Positions 1 through 7,416 of a DNA stretch of 64,000 bases are shown here, one piece after another. How positions within the stretch are numbered: the first letter of the stretch is position 1; every line of letters starts with the position of its first letter. Source of the stretch: Mycobacteriales bacterium. Lineage in GTDB: Bacteria; Actinomycetota; Actinomycetes; Mycobacteriales; SCTD01. Made by a program: the position numbers and the translations under genes. The DNA is taken from the NCBI GenBank assembly GCA_030697205.1, contig JAUYQP010000032.1, forward strand, positions 62,001 to 126,000, in the 5' to 3' direction. The notes under the pieces were generated by a model that searched no databases, was not told where the DNA came from, and saw only the letters and a program-made list of their open reading frames with translations.

Positions 1-817
1 GCTCACGGGTCGCCTGGACGTGGTTGCGCAGCACCGCGGTGCGCTGGGCGTTGAAGTCCAGGCCGAGGCGCGGCACGTTGCCCTGCACGACCGCGACCGT
101 CGTCGTGGGGCCGTCGACCGGGGTGGGCACGAGGACGGCCACCGCCCACACCGCTAGGGCGGGTACGACGGGCCACAGGGCGCGCCTGCCGGGGCGGGTC
201 ACCACGTGCGCGAGGGCTCCCCCGACCAGCGCGACACCGAAGGTCACGAGCGGGGCACCGCCCAGTGCGGCCAGCGGGGTCAGCGCGGTGTCGGCCTGGC
301 TGAAGGCGAGCCGCCCCCACGGGAAGCCGCCGAAGGGCGCCCGCGAGCGCAGGGCCTCCCCCGCGACCCAGACGCCGGCCGACCAGACAGGCCACCAGGT
401 CAGGCGGCTGACGACCGCCAGGGCCGCGCCCATCGGGAGCACCATCGCGGTCTGCAGGAGCACCAGCGCGATCCACGCGCCGGGGCCGGCGACGGTCCCG
501 GACCAGTGCAGCAGCGGCAGGAAGAAGCCGAGCCCGAAGGCACCCGCGAGCACCACGCCGTGACGGGCGCTGCGTCCGCGGACGACGAGCAGCAGCCCGG
601 CGACGGCGACGGGTGCGAGCAGGGCGAGCGCGACGGGCGCGAAGGCGAGGTCGAGCACGACGCCGCTGGCCGCCGCGGCGGCGACCCGGGGAAGGCCCGG
701 CGCCCACGCGCGCCGGCCGACAGGGCCGGCTGTGGGAGCAGCAGGGCGGTCCACGACGGCGACACCATCCGCCCTGCCGTCAGCCCTACCTTCCGAGCCG
801 CCGTCCGCACTGCCCAT
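1..817 (-). CDS. lnt: Apolipoprotein N-acyltransferase, partial (3' end beyond the left edge)
   Basis: The frame is open to the left edge, so only about 272 N-terminal codons are present (the family is about 500 residues or more). The enzyme adds the third acyl chain to lipoproteins at the cytoplasmic membrane. The N-terminal half is a run of hydrophobic segments (for example LDLAFAPVALALLAPVAV and LAGAFGLGFFLPLLHWSG). It is followed by the family-typical EALRSRAPFGGFPWGRLAFS and then the start of the nitrilase-like domain (TVAVVQGNVPRLGLDFNAQR). I chose ATG at 817; GTG at 754 would also keep the first membrane segment. No good ribosome binding site decides between them. The catalytic Glu-Lys-Cys residues lie outside the window. 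Confidence 0.85.
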   Translation of the reverse strand, partial: MGSADGGSEGRADGRADGVAVVDRPAAPTAGPVGRRAWAPGLPRVAAAAASGVVLDLAFAPVALALLAPVAVAGLLLVVRGRSARHGVVLAGAFGLGFFLPLLHWSGTVAGPGAWIALVLLQTAMVLPMGAALAVVSRLTWWPVWSAGVWVAGEALRSRAPFGGFPWGRLAFSQADTALTPLAALGGAPLVTFGVALVGGALAHVVTRPGRRALWPVVPALAVWAVAVLVPTPVDGPTTTVAVVQGNVPRLGLDFNAQRTAVLRNHVQATRE

Positions 818-1289
818 CGGGTCCACACCGACAGTCTGCCTGGCGTGCCCGCACGAGGGTCGGTCGCGTGCGATGGAGCAGGGACCCGACGGCGCCTTCG
901 GTCCGACCCGCCGGCGGGTGGTGCCCGTCGCCGTGCCGTTATCTGATGAGCCACCGGGTCCCTGCCCTGGATCGCACCCCCCACGACCGCCTCCGGTGCT
1001 CCCGCGCGCCCGTCCCCGGTCCTGGGCTGGCGTCGCCGCGGCAGCGGGGTCGGGCTGCCGAGGTGCCCAGTCGGGGGCGGTCGCAGCGGGCCGGTGACGG
1101 ACCGTCCCTGGTGGACCGTCGCGGACCTTACCCACCCCCGCGGTGGGTCTGTCAACAGGCCCCTGACCTGCGGGTTTGCCGGGTTTTCGCAGGTCAGACG
1201 GCTATGGCAGATCTTGCTCCGTTCGGCGCTTGACTTCCGGCCCGCCGCACGGGCGACATCCGCCGTTCACCGACCCCCCGGCCGACCGG
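818..1289. other. Intergenic region between amidohydrolase and lnt
   Basis: No convincing gene is present. Two hairpins are visible: ACCCACC/GGTGGGT (1130-1136 and 1142-1148) and a perfect 10-bp inverted repeat, CTGACCTGCG/CGCAGGTCAG (1163-1172 and 1188-1197). Both lie downstream of the leftward amidohydrolase gene, so they are probably its terminator. The lnt promoter should lie between about 830 and 1100, but I cannot place it. The long open frames crossing this stretch have no coding features. Confidence 0.5.
1163..1197 (-). terminator. Perfect 10-bp inverted repeat downstream of the amidohydrolase
   Basis: The arms CTGACCTGCG and CGCAGGTCAG are separated by 15 nt and lie about 95 nt past the end of the leftward amidohydrolase gene. 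There is no T tract, which is usual for actinobacterial hairpin terminators. It could instead be an operator for lnt. Confidence 0.4.
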
Positions 1290-2861
1290 TCACCCGGCGT
1301 CGTGGACGGTCGTCCCGCGCACGACCAACCGCCGGCAGACCGGGCCGTCGGCGTCCAGGTCCGGCAGCCCCGCGACGGCCGCCCGCGGGTCGGTCGACCA
1401 GCCGCTGACGCGCTCGTCGGGGGTCTGCACGACGAGCTCGCCGGCGACGTCCCACACCGCGAGGGTGGCGGGCGCGCCCGGGACGAGCTCGCCCTCATCG
1501 TCGCGGCCGGCAGCCCGCCAGCCACCGCGGGTGTGGGCGGAGAAGGCCGCCCGGGCCGAGAGCCCCGAACCGGGGGTGCGGTGGTGCACCGCGGCGCGGA
1601 CCGTCCCCCACGGGTCGAGCGCGGTCACGGGGGCGTCCGAGCCGAGCGCGAGCGCGACGCCGGCGGCGGCCAGCGCGGCGAAGGGGTTCATGCCGGCCGC
1701 CCGCTCCCAGCCCAGCCGCTGGGCGTACATCCCCTCGGGCCCGCCCCAGCGGGCGTCGAAGACCGGCTGGACGCTCGCGACGAGTCCGAGCTCGGCCATC
1801 GCGGTGATCTGGTCGGCGGACAGCATCTCGGCGTGCTCGACGCGGTGCCGCAGTGCCCGCACCGCCGGCAGGCCCACGTCGGTCGCGGCCTCTGCGATGC
1901 CGGCGAGCACCTCGGCGAGCGCCTGGTCCCCGATGGCGTGGAACCCGGCCTGCAGGCCCGCCCGCGTGCAGGCGGCGACGTGGCGGGCGACGTCGGCGGC
2001 CGTGAGGTAGGGGTGCCCGGCGGTTTCGTCGTCGTCGTACGCCCTGCTCAGACAGGCGGTCCGCGACCCCAGCGCCCCGTCGGCGAACAGGTCTCCCCCG
2101 GCCCCGACCGCGCCGAGCTCACGGGCCCGCTCGACGCCGTCGAGCTCGCCCCAGTAGCCGATCCGCTCGACGCCGTGCTCGAGCGCGAGCAGCGCGGTGA
2201 AGTCGGTCTCACCGCCGATGTCGGGTCCCCCGCACTCATGGACGCAGGCGATCCCGAGCGACGCGGCGCGGTCCAGCGTCGCCCGCTGGGCCGCCCGGCG
2301 CTGCGCCGGTGTGACCGCCTCGTAGGCCGCGGCGCGGACCAGGTGGTGGGCCTCGGTGCGGACCAGGCCGTCGCCGGCGAAGCCGACCGCGTCACGGGCG
2401 GCGGGCACGGCGGCGAGCAGCGCGGACGACGCGACCGCGCTGTGGACGTCGGTGCGGGCGAGGTAGACGACCCCGCCGTAGGAGGCGCGGTCGAGCTCCG
2501 CGGCGGTCGGCGGACGGCCCTCGGGCCACGCGGTCTCGTCCCAGCCGGTGCCGAGCAGCACTCCCCCGCGGGCCTGGCGGGCGGCCGTCGCGACCCGGTC
2601 GAGGGCGGCCGCGAGCGAGGGCACCCCGGTGAGGTCGAGGCCCGTGAGCGCGAGCCCGTTGGAGGTGGCGTGCACGTGGGCGTCGACGAAGGCCGGCGCG
2701 ACCCAGGCGTCGTCGAGGTCGACGACCTCGTCCGCACCCATCGCGTCCGCGGCAGCCTCCGAACCCACCCAGGCGACCGTCTCGCCGTCGACGAGCAGCG
2801 CGGTGGCGAACGGGTCGGCCGGGGTGCGGACCCGGCCCCGTCGGTAGAGCGTGGTGGCCAT
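1290..2861 (-). CDS. Amidohydrolase family 3 protein (YtcJ-like)
   Basis: This 523-residue protein is a metal-dependent hydrolase of the amidohydrolase superfamily, probably cytoplasmic. The N-terminal metal-binding HxH occurs as AFVDAHVHA near residue 60. Further superfamily markers are CVHECG, the HAIGDQA block, HRVEHAEML and the late Asp in LALGSDAPV. The length and motif order match the YtcJ/AepA group, whose substrates are mostly unknown, so I assign no substrate. A -10-like TAGCGT ends 6 nt before the ATG, suggesting a leaderless transcript. The gene is divergent from the lysine aminotransferase gene. Confidence 0.85.
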   Translation of the reverse strand: MATTLYRRGRVRTPADPFATALLVDGETVAWVGSEAAADAMGADEVVDLDDAWVAPAFVDAHVHATSNGLALTGLDLTGVPSLAAALDRVATAARQARGGVLLGTGWDETAWPEGRPPTAAELDRASYGGVVYLARTDVHSAVASSALLAAVPAARDAVGFAGDGLVRTEAHHLVRAAAYEAVTPAQRRAAQRATLDRAASLGIACVHECGGPDIGGETDFTALLALEHGVERIGYWGELDGVERARELGAVGAGGDLFADGALGSRTACLSRAYDDDETAGHPYLTAADVARHVAACTRAGLQAGFHAIGDQALAEVLAGIAEAATDVGLPAVRALRHRVEHAEMLSADQITAMAELGLVASVQPVFDARWGGPEGMYAQRLGWERAAGMNPFAALAAAGVALALGSDAPVTALDPWGTVRAAVHHRTPGSGLSARAAFSAHTRGGWRAAGRDDEGELVPGAPATLAVWDVAGELVVQTPDERVSGWSTDPRAAVAGLPDLDADGPVCRRLVVRGTTVHDAG

Positions 2862-2867
2862 CCGCTC

Positions 2868-2873
2868 ACGCTA
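2868..2873 (-). promoter_or_regulatory. Leaderless -10 element of the amidohydrolase gene
   Basis: On the minus strand TAGCGT is followed by GAGCGG and then the ATG at 2861. A TANNNT hexamer 6-7 nt before the start codon is the standard layout of actinobacterial leaderless genes. No ribosome binding site is visible. Confidence 0.6.
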
Positions 2874-2937
2874 GTGAGCGGCCCGCGACACGGGAGATCC
2901 ACCCGTCCGAATGGCAGAAGGCGGGCGAATCTCCGGC

Positions 2938-2943
2938 TAGCCT
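2938..2943 (+). promoter_or_regulatory. Leaderless -10 element of the lysine aminotransferase gene
   Basis: TAGCCT is followed by GCAGAG and the ATG at 2950. It has the same hexamer and spacing as several other starts in the window, and no Shine-Dalgarno sequence is present. Confidence 0.65.
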
Positions 2944-2949
2944 GCAGAG

Positions 2950-4332
2950 ATGACGATGGTTGCGCCCGACCCGCAGCAGACCGACAGCGCCCCTGCGGCC
3001 CCGCCCGCGATCGCTCCCGGGGAGGTCCACGACGTCCTGCGGCGCTCGCTGCTCGTCGACGGCTTCGACATGGTGCTCGACCTCACGCGCAGCCGCGGCT
3101 CGCACCTCGTCGACGCCCGCGACGGCACGACGTACCTCGACCTGTTCACCTTCTTCGCCAGCAGTGCCCTGGGCATGAACCACCCGGCGCTCGCCGACGA
3201 CGCCGTCTTTCGCGCCGACCTTCTCGAGGCCGCGTTCAACAAGCCGTCCAACAGCGACGTCTACACCGTCGCGATGGCGCGCTTCGTCGACACCTTCCGG
3301 CGCGTGCTCGGCGACCCCGGCCTGCCGCACCTGTTCTTCGTCGAGGGCGGGGCGCTCGCCGTCGAGAACGCGCTGAAGGTCGCCTTCGACTGGAAGTCGC
3401 GGTGGAACGAGGCGCACGGCCTCGACCCGGCGCTCGGCACCAAGGTGCTGCACCTGCGCGACGCCTTCCACGGCCGCAGCGGCTACACCCTGTCGCTCAC
3501 CAACACCGACCCGGTCAAGACCGCGCGCTTCCCGCAGTTCGGCTGGCCGCGGATCCCCTCGCCCTACCTCTCCAGCTCCTACGACGAGAAGGCCCGCGAG
3601 GCCGAGGCCCTGGCGGCGGCGCGCGCGGCCTTCGAGCAGCACCCCCACGACATCGCGTGCTTCGTCATGGAGCCGATCCAGGGCGAGGGCGGCGACCACC
3701 ACTTCCGGCCGGAGTTCCTGCAGGCGATGCAGGCGCTGTGCGTCGAGTTCGACGCGCTGTTCGTCCTCGACGAGGTCCAGACCGGCTGCGGCCTGACCGG
3801 CACGGCGTGGGCCTTCCAGCAGCTCGGCGTGCAGCCCGACGTGGTCGCCTTCGGCAAGAAGACCCAGGTCTGCGGCGTCATGGCCGGCGGCCGCGTCGAC
3901 GAGGTGCCCGACAACGCCTTCGCGGTGTCGTCGCGGATCAACTCCACCTGGGGCGGGTCGCTCGTCGACATGGTCCGCGCTCGGCGCGTGCTGGAGGTCA
4001 TCGAGTCCGAGCGGCTGGTCGAGCGGGCCGCCTCGCTCGGCGAGGTCCTGCACGGGCTGCTCACCGACCTGGCCGCCACCCACCCCGTCGTCGAGGACGT
4101 CCGCGGCCGCGGCCTGATGCGGGCCTTCTCCCTGCCGGACAAGGGTCTGCGCGACGCGCTGCTCGCCGAGCTGCGCGACAGCGAGCGGGTGCTGCTGCTC
4201 GGCTGCGGCAGCCGTAGCGTGCGGTTCCGCCCCGCCCTCACCGTCACCGAGGCCGAGCTCGCCGCCGGCGTCGCCGCCGTCGACCGCGTCCTCACCCGGA
4301 TGACCCGCCCCACCACCGACCAGGAGTCCTGA
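2950..4332 (+). CDS. lat: L-lysine 6-aminotransferase
   Basis: This 460-residue class III PLP aminotransferase moves the epsilon-amino group of lysine to 2-oxoglutarate, giving 2-aminoadipate semialdehyde, which cyclises to piperideine-6-carboxylate. Diagnostic blocks are TYLDLFTFFASSALGMNHPA near the N terminus, FFVEGGALAVENALKVAFDW, the PLP-contacting Asp in LFVLDEVQTGCG, and the Schiff-base lysine region FGKKTQVCGVMAGGR. The next gene, 3 nt downstream, encodes an aldehyde dehydrogenase that fits the following step, so the pair probably forms a lysine to 2-aminoadipate route. In beta-lactam producers this route feeds antibiotic synthesis, but no such genes are seen here, so catabolism is likelier. 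Transcription is probably leaderless from 2938. Confidence 0.9.
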   Translation: MTMVAPDPQQTDSAPAAPPAIAPGEVHDVLRRSLLVDGFDMVLDLTRSRGSHLVDARDGTTYLDLFTFFASSALGMNHPALADDAVFRADLLEAAFNKPSNSDVYTVAMARFVDTFRRVLGDPGLPHLFFVEGGALAVENALKVAFDWKSRWNEAHGLDPALGTKVLHLRDAFHGRSGYTLSLTNTDPVKTARFPQFGWPRIPSPYLSSSYDEKAREAEALAAARAAFEQHPHDIACFVMEPIQGEGGDHHFRPEFLQAMQALCVEFDALFVLDEVQTGCGLTGTAWAFQQLGVQPDVVAFGKKTQVCGVMAGGRVDEVPDNAFAVSSRINSTWGGSLVDMVRARRVLEVIESERLVERAASLGEVLHGLLTDLAATHPVVEDVRGRGLMRAFSLPDKGLRDALLAELRDSERVLLLGCGSRSVRFRPALTVTEAELAAGVAAVDRVLTRMTRPTTDQES

Positions 4333-4335
4333 GCA

Positions 4336-5871
4336 GTGCTCGTCACGTCCTTCGTCGCCGGCCACCCCGTCCAGGGCACCGCCGGGACCTTCACGTCCGT
4401 CAACCCCGCGCAGCTCGACGACGTCGTCGCGGAGGTGTCGCTCGCCTCCGCCGACCAGCTCGTCGAGGCCTTTCGGGCCGCGAAGGCAGCGCAGCCCGCC
4501 TGGGCCGCCGTGCCCGCCCCTGTGCGCGGCAAGACGATCGCCGCGATCGGCCGGCTCGTCGAGGCCAACAAGGAGTCACTGGCGGCGCTGGTGACCCGCG
4601 AGGTCGGCAAGCCGCGCGCGGAGGCGCTCGGTGAGGTGCAGGAGATCATCGACACCTGCGACTTCTTCCTCGGTGAGGGCCGGCGCCTCTACGGCCAGAC
4701 CGTGCCGTCGGAGATGCGCGACAAGCAGCTGTTCACCTTCCGGATGCCGGTCGGCGTGGCTGGCATCATCACCGCCGGCAACTTCCCCGTCGCCGTGCCC
4801 TCCTGGTACCTCGTGCCCGCGCTGCTGTGCGGCAACGCCGTCGTGTGGAAGCCCGCCGACTACTCCGCGGCGCTCGGCGACGCCCTCACCCGGCTGTTCG
4901 TCGCGGGCGGCCTGCCCCCGGGTGTCCTCAACACCGTCCACGCCGACGGGCCGACCACCTACGACGGGTTGTCGCTCGCGCTCGAGCAGGGCCTCGTGCA
5001 GAAGGTCGGCTTCACCGGCTCGTCGGAGGTCGGCGCGCGCATCGGCGAGCTCACCGGCCGCCACCTGCAGACCGCCTGCCTCGAGCTCGGCGGCAAGAAC
5101 CCGCTCGTCGTCATGCCCGACGCCGACCTCGACCTCGCCGCCGAGGGCGCGCTGTTCAGCGGCTTCGGCACGGCCGGTCAGCGCTGCACCTCGCTCGGCG
5201 TCGCGATCGTGCACTCCTCGGTCCACGACGCGTTCCTCGAGAAGCTGCTCGCCCGCCTCGCGGACGCTCGGGTCGGTGACCCGACGCAGGACGTCCTCTA
5301 TGGCCCGATGCTGTCGGAGCGCTTCCTCGCCGGCTGGGAGAAGTGGCTCGGGGAGATCCAGCCGCACCACAGCACCCACGGACCGACCGGCCGGATCACG
5401 TCGACCAACCCGCGGCCGGGCTTCGTCGGTGACCCCGACGCGGGCGTCTACGCCCACCCGGTGGTCGTCTCCGGCGTACGCCCCGACGACGCCCTCTACC
5501 GCCACGAGACCTTCGGGCCGCTGGTGTCGGTGATGTCCTTCGAGACCTTCGACGAGGCGATCGCGCTCGCCAACGACCACGGCTACGGCCTGTCGTCGGC
5601 CATCTACACCAACGACCCCAAGGCCGCCTGGGACTTCCGCTCGCGGGTGTCGGCCGGGATGGTGTCGGTGAACAACTCGACCTCCGGCGCCGAGGCGCAC
5701 CTGCCCTTCGGCGGCAACGGCAAGTCCGGCAACGGCTCGCGGCAGAGCGGCGTGTGGGTGCTCGATCAGTTCACCCGCTGGCAGTCGATGAACTGGGACT
5801 ACGCCGGCACCCTGCAGAAGGCGCAGATGGACACCGAGGAGGCCGCCGCCGACCTGGACTTCCGGCTGTAG
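4336..5871 (+). CDS. NAD(P)-dependent aldehyde dehydrogenase, probably 2-aminoadipate semialdehyde dehydrogenase
   Basis: This 511-residue aldehyde dehydrogenase has the active-site Glu in CLELGGKNP and the catalytic Cys in GTAGQRCTSLG. The cofactor-fold motif FTGSSEVGARIG and the late ETFGPLVSVMSF block are also present. It starts with GTG 3 nt after the lat stop and is surely co-transcribed with it. By context it would oxidise 2-aminoadipate semialdehyde (in equilibrium with piperideine-6-carboxylate) to 2-aminoadipate. The substrate is inferred from the neighbour, not read from residues. Its TAG stop also forms the first three bases of the -10 hexamer for the next gene. Confidence 0.85.
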   Translation: MLVTSFVAGHPVQGTAGTFTSVNPAQLDDVVAEVSLASADQLVEAFRAAKAAQPAWAAVPAPVRGKTIAAIGRLVEANKESLAALVTREVGKPRAEALGEVQEIIDTCDFFLGEGRRLYGQTVPSEMRDKQLFTFRMPVGVAGIITAGNFPVAVPSWYLVPALLCGNAVVWKPADYSAALGDALTRLFVAGGLPPGVLNTVHADGPTTYDGLSLALEQGLVQKVGFTGSSEVGARIGELTGRHLQTACLELGGKNPLVVMPDADLDLAAEGALFSGFGTAGQRCTSLGVAIVHSSVHDAFLEKLLARLADARVGDPTQDVLYGPMLSERFLAGWEKWLGEIQPHHSTHGPTGRITSTNPRPGFVGDPDAGVYAHPVVVSGVRPDDALYRHETFGPLVSVMSFETFDEAIALANDHGYGLSSAIYTNDPKAAWDFRSRVSAGMVSVNNSTSGAEAHLPFGGNGKSGNGSRQSGVWVLDQFTRWQSMNWDYAGTLQKAQMDTEEAAADLDFRL

Positions 5872-5874
5872 CCT
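5869..5874 (+). promoter_or_regulatory. Leaderless -10 element built on the preceding stop codon
   Basis: TAGCCT starts with the TAG stop of the aldehyde dehydrogenase gene (5869-5871). Seven nucleotides later comes the GTG start at 5882. The next gene can therefore have its own leaderless promoter although the spacer is only 10 nt. Confidence 0.55.
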
Positions 5875-5881
5875 GCCGCGC

Positions 5882-6367
5882 GTGACCGTGCGACAGCGAT
5901 TCGACAGCGGCATCCAGCGCCTCGCGGGGACCGTGGTCTTCGCGCGGGTCGCGCGGCCGGTGATGCCGGTCCTCGACCGGGTCACCCATCGGCTCACCGG
6001 TGGCCGCTTCCTGCTCTCCACGGTCTTCGTGCCCGCTCTCGTCCTGCACACCACGGGTGCGAAGAGCGGCCTGCCGCGCGAGTCCCCGCTCGCCTCGCTG
6101 CCCGACGGCGACGGCTTCTACGTGGTCGGCTCGAACTGGGGCGGCGCCTCCCACCCGGCCTGGACCGCCAACCTCATCGCGCACCCCGACGCCTCGGTGA
6201 CCTACCGGGGCCGGACCTTCCCGATCCACGCCCACCTGCTCAGCGCTGCCGAGAAGGCCGAGGTCTGGCCGAGGCTGCTCGAGGTTTGGCCCACCTACGA
6301 CACCTATGTCGAACGCTCGGGGCGTGACCTGCGCGTCTTCCTGCTCACCCGCGTGTCCGCGTCCTGA
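5882..6367 (+). CDS. Nitroreductase/deazaflavin-dependent oxidoreductase family protein (Ddn/DUF385-like)
   Basis: This 161-residue protein belongs to the split-barrel family that includes mycobacterial Ddn. The recognisable blocks are LVLHTTGAKSGLPRESPL, the strand DGFYVVGSNWGG followed by HPAWTANLIAHPDASV, and the final RDLRVFLL. Members bind F420 or another flavin and reduce quinones or nitro compounds; the natural substrate here cannot be read from sequence. The GTG start at 5882 is set by the -10 element 7 nt upstream. Confidence 0.8.
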   Translation: MTVRQRFDSGIQRLAGTVVFARVARPVMPVLDRVTHRLTGGRFLLSTVFVPALVLHTTGAKSGLPRESPLASLPDGDGFYVVGSNWGGASHPAWTANLIAHPDASVTYRGRTFPIHAHLLSAAEKAEVWPRLLEVWPTYDTYVERSGRDLRVFLLTRVSAS

Positions 6368-6386
6368 CGGCGGGCAGGCCGACCCC

Positions 6387-7187
6387 ATGAGCGACCCGAC
6401 AGCCGCTGTCCCCACGACTGCGCTTCCCCTGCCCGGGGGCGGGCAGATGCCGCTGGTCGGCTTCGGCACCTGGCGGCTGCTCGGGCAGGGGGCTGTCGAC
6501 GCGACCCGCTGGGCCCTCGCGGCCGGCTACCGCCACCTCGACACCGCCACGATGTACGCCAACCAGGCCGAGGTCGGTCAGGCCCTGCGCGCCTCCGGCG
6601 TCCCCCGCGACGACGTGTTCGTCACGACGAAGCTGCCGCCGGACCGCGTCGCCGAGCCGCGAGCGGTCCTGGAGGAGAGCCTCACCGAGCTCGGCCTCGA
6701 CCAGGTCGACCTGTGGCTGGTGCACTGGCCGCCCCCGGGTGACGACACAGCGCTGTGGCGGGACTTCGTCGCCGCCCGCGACGAGGGCGTGGTCCGCGAC
6801 ATCGGGGTGAGCAACTACTCCCTTGAGCAGGTGGACCGGCTGGTCGAGTCCGTCGGCGTGCTGCCCGCCGTCAACCAGGTGCCCTGGAGTCCGCTGTCCT
6901 TCGACCGGGCGGTCCTCGACGGTCACCGCGCCCGTGGTGTCGTGCTCGAGGGCTACTCCACACTGCGTGGTGGCACCCTCACCCGCCCGGTCGTCGTCGC
7001 GATCGCCGCTCGCCTCGGTCGCACGCCGGCGCAGGTGCTGGTCCGCTGGCACGTCCAGCACGAGGTCGTCGTCATCCCGCGCTCCTCCCAGCGCGAGCGC
7101 GTCGTGGCCAACGCCGACGTCGACGGCTTTGCCCTGTCGGCGGCCGACATGGCTGCGCTGGACGCCCTCGGCGTCACCCCCGCCTGA
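6387..7187 (+). CDS. Aldo/keto reductase
   Basis: This 266-residue NADPH-dependent oxidoreductase has a TIM-barrel fold. The catalytic tetrad is visible: Asp and Tyr in HLDTATMYANQAEVG, Lys in VFVTTKLPPD, and His in LWLVHWPP. The cofactor tail IPRSSQRERVVAN is also present. I start it at ATG 6387, where homology begins; the frame is open 27 codons further upstream but that part overlaps the previous gene and looks non-coding. It is probably co-transcribed with the oxidoreductase upstream. The substrate is unknown. Confidence 0.88.
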   Translation: MSDPTAAVPTTALPLPGGGQMPLVGFGTWRLLGQGAVDATRWALAAGYRHLDTATMYANQAEVGQALRASGVPRDDVFVTTKLPPDRVAEPRAVLEESLTELGLDQVDLWLVHWPPPGDDTALWRDFVAARDEGVVRDIGVSNYSLEQVDRLVESVGVLPAVNQVPWSPLSFDRAVLDGHRARGVVLEGYSTLRGGTLTRPVVVAIAARLGRTPAQVLVRWHVQHEVVVIPRSSQRERVVANADVDGFALSAADMAALDALGVTPA

Positions 7188-7279
7188 CCGGGCCCGCCCG
7201 CTGTCCCGCCCCGGTCCGCTGCCCCGGTCCGCTGGCCCGGTCCGCCCAGAGCGCACCGCCCTCGGTCACCCTCGCTCGC

Positions 7280-7380
7280 CGCCTTGCTGCACTGCACGCC
7301 CTCCGCGTGCACTGCCCAACGGCCACGACGCGACCCACGCGTGTGCAGTGCACGGCAGGAGCGTGCACTGCAGCAAGGCG
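7280..7380. repeat. Intergenic long inverted repeat, family A copy 1
   Basis: The outer arms (7280-7298 and 7362-7380) are 19 nt long and pair at 18 positions; the left arm reads CGCCTTGCTGCACTGCACG. Nested inside are perfect 10-bp arms CGTGCACTGC/GCAGTGCACG (7306-7315 and 7345-7354). The element sits between two convergent genes, so it may be a bidirectional terminator. Nearly the same arms recur at 14594-14717. Confidence 0.75.
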
Positions 7381-7416
7381 CGCTGCAGGGGTACAGGCGC
7401 CCTGCCCGCGGCGCGG

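Noticed and set aside
1176-4217. Very long open frames antisense to or out of frame with real genes, for example a frame of about 1,000 codons here and one of about 900 codons opposite helY (19559-22270).
   Set aside because: They are low-complexity Arg/Pro/Gly/Ala products of GC-rich third positions, with no domain, and each lies over a well-recognised gene.
4336-5871. Beta-lactam biosynthesis cluster based on lysine 6-aminotransferase.
   Set aside because: No ACV synthetase, isopenicillin synthase or related genes are nearby; the next genes are oxidoreductases of general type.
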